From positions 1,603,796 through 1,616,065 of the forward strand of contig PJRA01000048.1 of the NCBI GenBank assembly GCA_016987375.1: a stretch of 12,270 nucleotides of DNA, written 5' to 3'. Shown piece after piece: positions 7,532 to 12,270 of this stretch (the first letter of the stretch is position 1; each line of letters opens with the position of its first letter). This DNA comes from Brachionus koreanus (lineage: Eukaryota > Rotifera > Eurotatoria > Ploima > Brachionidae). Made by a program: the position numbers and the translations under genes. Below the pieces are notes generated by a model. It ran no database searches. It had not been told where the DNA came from and saw nothing but the letters and a program-made list of their open reading frames with translations.

Positions 7532-8881
7532 TCTGGATAATTTTTTTTGATCTTATTTTGAAATTTCAAATTTGAATTTAATTTGCTTGATATTTATCGC
7601 GATTTGTAACTAAGGAGATAGTTCAAAACAAAACGTCAAACAATTTGTCTTTTTGACCTTTTTAAGGTTTTATTAATTTTTTTCCAGTCTTGGCAAATAA
7701 GAAAATTTTTGAAAACAGCCTTTTTTTGAATTATTAATAAATATTTTTTCTAATAAAAAATATTCTTAATTAACTATCAAAATTCTTTTTTGGAAATGAA
7801 CACAAACAGTATTTTTTTTGATGAAATAAGAGTAAATTTCGGGTTCATTTTAAACTATTTTTGATTGCTATTTTGTAAGAATACTGTTCATGAATGAATA
7901 AAATTTGCTATTGAAAAATATTTTGCATTAATACTTTTTTTCACAATCAGTTAAATAAATAAACTGAAATTAAATTTTTAAATTTTAATTTTTTGATGTT
8001 TTTATTTTTAACAAAATTTTTTGTTTTTTAATTAAATTTTAATTTTAAAAATGTTAATTCTTGTTAATATTTTGTTTAAAAAAAATATTAGTTAGTGGAA
8101 AAAAAGCTATTATTTCACCTGTTTTGGCACTCGATTGCAACCAAAATTCACAATCAAAAAGACTAACGAAAAATCAAGCTTTTTCTCAAATTATTCCTTT
8201 TTGAATGAAATTTTTTCAATTAAATTTAGGCAAGTCTCCAGCTAGAGGTTTAAAAGTCTTGCTTTAGAAACATAAAATCTAGCATTTTAAAATTTATCGC
8301 TTTTTTATCATAATTCATATTTTTAAATTTTAGAATAACAATAAATACTACTCTATTCCAAAACAAATTTATGTTGCTTTAGCTTGTGCGTGTACAAATA
8401 AAGAGCAAGCTTTATTTAAAAGAAAAAACTATTGTAAATCAACGATTTTCATAGCGTCATGTGCGCAAGTTTCGAGGCTGCTAATATAGGTCGTCAAAAT
8501 GCTGAGCAATGCCTAAACTCGACCAGTTTTTGCCCATAAAAGATCTTTTTTAGTAATTTTTCAACACAAAAAATTAAACTTAATCTGAAGGATCTTGATT
8601 TAAGTTCGATTGTTAAGTTACATAATGAATAAATTAAAAGAATCTATTGCAATATTGCAACTTCTTATTAAATACTCATGGTATGAACTAAGAGAAAAAT
8701 TTCAAATTTTTTCGAAAACTAAGCATTTAATGTGAATATTTTGAGCCTTTTTTAAAATTCAAAAATAAAAATTAAAACTAGAAAAACACATGGTCTTGGA
8801 TAATCTGAATTAAAGAATATAGAAATCGCTAATTTAAACATTTTTTTAAGATACTTTGTTGTTGTTTTTTTTTTCTTTTTA
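7532..8881. other. A+T-rich intergenic region between two divergent genes
   Basis: About 1.35 kb separates the five-exon minus-strand gene from the CLUH leader, so it should hold both promoters. I see no coding remnant. Two things stand out from the A/T runs. One is an 8-bp inverted repeat near 8396-8417, AAATAAAG then AGCAAG then CTTTATTT. The other is a less A+T-rich island at about 8450-8540. I tested the island by eye for tRNA boxes and U6-like sequence without a match. Confidence 0.5.
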
Positions 8882-8988
8882 GAGCCGATAATTTACGGCT
8901 CGTCTGAAATTAATTAATTTAATTTAAGTTCATTAAGAGTATATAAATTAATATATTTTTTTTTTAGTTAATTTTTGTTTTTTGAAAA
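8866..8988 (+). promoter_or_regulatory. CLUH upstream region with two acceptor-like sites and a TATA-like box
   Basis: A long pyrimidine tract ends in AG at 8881-8882, a good-looking 3' splice site. A second, TTTTTTTTTTAG, ends at 8967, 21 bp before the start codon. TATAAA lies at 8942-8947. No ATG occurs between 8883 and the start at 8989, so this start is the first available from either acceptor. The sites could end a leader intron or accept a trans-spliced leader. If instead TATAAA is the promoter, the leader would be very short. Sequence alone cannot choose. Confidence 0.4.
8882..8901. repeat. G+C-rich 6-bp inverted repeat in the CLUH 5' leader region
   Basis: GAGCCG (8882-8887) and CGGCTC (8896-8901) are exact reverse complements around an 8-nt A/T loop. 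It is striking because the surrounding several hundred bases are nearly all A/T. It lies about 90 bp before the CLUH start codon. It could form a leader hairpin if transcribed, or be a paired protein-binding site. Confidence 0.5.
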
Positions 8989-11900
8989 ATGGCTGAAATA
9001 GAAAATTCAATTGAGCAAAATCTAAATGCACAAAGCGATGCAAATAATAATATGGCCAAAGTAGAAAACGGAAATAGTGAAACAAATGGTCAATTGGATA
9101 ATACCAAAGATGAAAATGAACTTATACTGATTCAAGACAGCGCATTTTCGGTAAAAATAAATGTTCCGGGTTTGGAGCCCTTTGACTTGCAGGTGACATC
9201 TATGGAGCTTGTCCAGGAAATTCATCAAATGCTCATGGACAAAGAAGAAACTTGCCATCGAACTTGTTTTAGCCTACAACTTGATGGTCAAGTTTTGGAC
9301 AATTTTACCGAGCTTAAGACAATCGAAGGTCTTAAGGACGGCTCGGTTATTAAAGTGGTCGAAGGTATAATAGAAATTTTAATTTTTAAAAGTTTTTTTT
9401 TTTTTAGAAAAATCAAAATACTAGGAAAAAACTTATAAAAAAATTTATTCTTTATTATTTTAATTAAAGAACCGTATACTGTTAGAGAAGTGAGACTTCA
9501 TGTTCGTCATATAAACGACCTGATCCATTCAATAGATCCTATAGACAATTTTAATGCAGTCAATTGCAACTCATTGACATATCTTAATGATATTACTAAT
9601 GGTGATATTACTGGTAAAAATTTTACAAAGCTTTCTTAAATAATTCTTCAACAGGCCTTTATTTTTTATTTTTTTAGATAAAAAAAATTTAAAAAGTGAA
9701 ACAAACGATTGTCAACCACAAGAATTTGTTCTTCCAAACGGCAAAGAAACTCCGATTAGTGCAATTCATTTAAATGGGATCAAAACGCGTCCGCCAAGCT
9801 GTTTGAAGCAATTGGCCTTTAGTGGTTGGAATCCACCACCAGGCAAGCGCAAAATGAAGGGCGACCTGATGTACTTGCATGTGATCACAAACGAGGACAA
9901 ACGCTATCATTTGACGGCATCGACGCGCGGTTTCTACGTGAATCTGAGCACAGATGACGCATTCAATCCCAAGCAGGACAATTCGCACAAAATACATCAT
10001 TCTTTGGTCGAATTATTGAACAGTCTGAGTGTTTCGTTTAAAAAAAATTTTAGTTTTGTGCAAAAAAAACGAACTCAAAAGCATCCATTTGAGCGTATTG
10101 GCACACCTTTTCAAGTGTTCAGCTGGTTAGCGCCCGAATTTGAGCATAGTGTCGATTGGTTCAGAGCAGAGGACTCGAATGCATCAAAGTTGGGCCATGA
10201 AGACCACATACCGGGACATTCACGCGACTGGAACGAAGAAATTCAGGCTACCCGTGAGCTTCCGAAAAAGACCCTGCCCGAAAGACTGGTCCGTGAGCGA
10301 GCCATGTTCAAAGTGCATAGTGATTTTGTGAATGCGGCCACGCGTGGTGCCATTGCTGTTGTCGAGAGCAACATAATGGCCATTAATCCCGGTGAAGACT
10401 CGAAAATTCAAATGTTTATTTGGAACAACATGTTTTTCAGCTTGGGCTTCGATGTTAAAGATCACTATAAAGATTTTGGTGGCGACTTTGCCGCCTATGT
10501 GGCCCCAGTAAGTGATCTCCAGGGCGTAAAAGCTCTCAATTTGCTTGACATCGACGGCTTGTACACACTAGGCACTGTGATAATCGACTACAAAGGCTTC
10601 AGAGTTACTGCCCAATCGATTATACCAGGAATTTTGGACAAAGACCAAGAGCAGTCTGTTGTTCATGGTTCGACAGATTTTGGCAAAACATGTGTCACTC
10701 ATCCCAAGTATAATGAACTATTGGAAAAAGTTGCCAGTCATTTGAGAATGAGACCGCACAAAATTAAAATAGAAAACCAAGAGGAAATTGTACTTCATTC
10801 ATCAATAGAATGCAAAGGCATAATTGGAAATGACAGCCGTCATTATGTCCTTGATTTGCTCAGAATGTTTCCGGTTGATATTAATTTTTTGCCCAATGAT
10901 GATAATCAAGAGTCCGATGAAAAGCCCTTTCCACGTAAATTCAGACACAAATTGTGCTCGTTGAGACAAGAACTGGTTGAGTCGTTCATTGACACCAAAT
11001 ATGTTCAATTTGTTAAGCATGCAGCTATTCAAATTCAGGAGATGAACAAGGCAAAGAAAGCCGAAGAGGTCGAGGCCAAAAAAGAAAACGAAGCAGAGAC
11101 TAGTGACATAGAAAATGCTAAACAATTGGTCAAAGACTTGACAAACAATAATGTCCAGGAGAATAGCACAAAAATAATAGAGGACGCTTGCAAACATGTC
11201 GGTTCGTGGAAATCCACCGAGTTCGATATTCGCTTTAATCCAAATTTGTATCAGCCAGTGGTAAAATTGGCTGATTGCGAAGATTTAATAAAATCAGACA
11301 AAAAAGTTCTCAACGAGGCTTGTGAATTTTTGGTCAATGTACAAATACCCATATTGATCAAAGAATTTTTGGAGCATGGCATTTTTATAACCGATGGTGC
11401 CACTTTATCCGACACACTTCACTCACGAGGCATTAACATCCGCTACTTGGGCTACATATTGGAACAAGTTAAAAAATATGAAACCTTGTCGTATATATAT
11501 TCGATTGGCATAACCGAATTGGTCAATCGTTGTGCCAAACGAGTTTTCAGACAATTTATTCAAACAGTGCCGGCACTTAATTTGTCCGTGTCGGTTGCTC
11601 ATTTTTTGAATTGTTATTTGGGAAATTTTGTGAAAAGCTCGACACTTGGCCAAGTTGAAAATGTAGAAAATAAAGTAAATAAAAAGCGAAAGAAAAATCA
11701 TAATAAAAAGCGCGGTCTGCAAGAGATCAATAACGATTGGGCAAGTCTTACGCAGCGGTCTCTTTGGTCGCAAATTAGCGAAGAGGCTATGGCTCAGTAC
11801 AAATTTGACGTTAAATTAGATTCATTTGATGAACAAGCATTTGGCAACTTGAGTCTTAGAAAATTAAGCCTTTTGCGTTCGTTTTGTCAATCGAATGGAG

Positions 11901-12074
11901 TACAAATTTTGCTTAGAGAATACAATTTTGAGAATAAACACAAAGAAACATTCATGGATGATGACATTTTGAACATGTATCCAGTTGTTAAGCATGTGCC
12001 TACCAAAGCCACTGATGCTTATAATTTTTTTACCAATGGTCAAGCTAAAATTCAGCAAGGTTACTTTAAAGAAG
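8989..12074 (+). CDS. CLUH: Clustered mitochondria protein (clueless/CLUH), N-terminal 972 residues; 3' part outside window
   Basis: The exons are 8989-9364, 9470-9613 and 9678-12074. The introns are 105 and 64 bp, both phase 1. The last exon ends with donor GAAG|GTAATT, again phase 1. CLUH is a cytosolic RNA-binding protein that binds mRNAs of nuclear-encoded mitochondrial proteins and keeps mitochondria dispersed. A CLU_N ubiquitin-like domain spans about 50-125 and ends K-V-V-E-E-P-Y-T-V-R-E, close to vertebrate [12 protein letters not shown] is at about 222-229. The Clu domain (about 353-575) includes [20 protein letters not shown] and [10 protein letters not shown]. An eIF3-p135-like central region has [11 protein letters not shown] at about 758. 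A lysine/arginine-rich insertion ([12 protein letters not shown]) is near 842. The TPR region is just beginning ([14 protein letters not shown], about 960). Family members run to about 1,300 residues, so roughly a quarter is missing downstream. The coding sequence is visibly richer in G+C than its surroundings. Nothing suggests inactivation. Confidence 0.97.
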
Positions 12075-12166
12075 GTAATTTCTAAACAGATTTTATGCTT
12101 TTAATTTTTAAGTCAATTTTAAATCAGAAAAAACAGCTAGTAAAACTTTAAAATGTTACCATTTAA
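12075..12166 (+). other. Start of the third CLUH intron
   Basis: The donor GTAATT begins here. Reading through would end after three codons (G-N-F, then TAA), in the middle of the conserved KEG motif at the start of the TPR region. A possible acceptor at AAATCAG (12121-12127) would give an unrelated peptide with an early stop, so the true next exon lies beyond the window. TTAA at 12163-12166 is the apparent transposon target site. Confidence 0.8.
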
Positions 12167-12270
12167 CACTAGAAGCACCAAACGAGTCATTTTGACTCGT
12201 TTGAAAAATTTTTAAATCCTCATATCTTTTGAATGGATTTTTCAAATAAATATATCTTTTTTGTATTATG
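12163..12270. mobile_element. Terminus of a piggyBac-like element or MITE, partial
   Basis: TTAA (12163-12166) is followed directly by CACTAGAAGCACC. Next come CAAACGAGTCA (12179-12189), a TTT loop, and its exact reverse complement TGACTCGTTTG (12193-12203). piggyBac elements insert at and duplicate TTAA, and many begin with a C-(A/C)-C-T-A-G-A-A terminus. A GTCA..TGAC palindrome just inside the end is, as I recall it, common in piggyBac-like MITEs of invertebrates. The rest of the element runs off the right edge, so its size and coding capacity are unknown. The match is by recognition, not a database search. Confidence 0.62.
12179..12203. repeat. Perfect 11-bp subterminal inverted repeat
   Basis: The two 11-bp arms are exact reverse complements around a 3-nt TTT loop, beginning 13 bp inside the proposed transposon end. 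It is the longest perfect hairpin I found in the window and is not simple A/T sequence. Confidence 0.85.

Noticed and set aside
8450..8540. tRNA or U6 snRNA in the less A+T-rich island
   Set aside because: No A-box/B-box pair or U6 core sequence could be read on either strand.
10802..11197. 131-residue minus-strand frame within CLUH
   Set aside because: It is antisense to strongly conserved CLUH coding sequence.
12121..12200. Possible next CLUH exon after AAATCAG
   Set aside because: The phase fits, but the peptide is unlike the TPR region expected, stops after about 24 codons, and overlaps the piggyBac-like terminus.

Overview
The window is nuclear DNA of a small invertebrate animal. It is very A+T-rich. 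Its protein genes are split by tiny GT-AG introns, most of 50-64 bp, and it carries LINE and DNA-transposon remnants. One gene is an unmistakable animal CLUH/clueless. The A+T richness, minute introns and trypsin-like paralogues would suit a monogonont rotifer such as Brachionus, but that is a guess from style; small-genome arthropods are not excluded. There is no sign of bacterial or viral origin.

Left edge (1-945): remains of non-LTR retrotransposons. The 3' end of one LINE lies on the plus strand and ends in a stop, a short tail, an (ACT)7 microsatellite and a hairpin. On the minus strand there is a badly decayed reverse-transcriptase fragment with an apparent internal insertion. About 560 bp of featureless A+T-rich DNA follows.

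Centre-left (1510-3955): two secreted S1-family serine proteases, of 340 and 341 residues, lie head to head across a 293-bp gap. Each has two exons, and a phase-2 intron sits at the same Gly-Trp codon in both. Both keep His/Asp/Ser and a chymotrypsinogen-type propeptide cysteine. Both have Asn at position 189 and bulky residues at 216, so neither should cleave like trypsin.

Centre (4113-7531): one five-exon minus-strand gene can be assembled from separated reading frames whose splice phases all agree (635 residues). It is a low-complexity, charged, probably cytoskeletal or centrosomal protein with one conserved-looking WRxRRK block and three Q-T/S motifs. Its fourth intron is about 25 times longer than its others and holds a diverged inverted-repeat pair, which suggests a transposon insertion.

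Right (8989-12270): the first three exons of the clueless/CLUH gene, covering about 972 residues, run into an intron that continues past the window. That intron contains the end of a piggyBac-like element, with a TTAA target, a CACTAGAA terminus and a perfect 11-bp hairpin. The C-terminal TPR part of CLUH lies outside the window.

The protease pair may be co-regulated from its shared gap. The other genes show no functional link and look like ordinary neighbours in a compact genome. I found no operon, CRISPR array, rRNA or tRNA.
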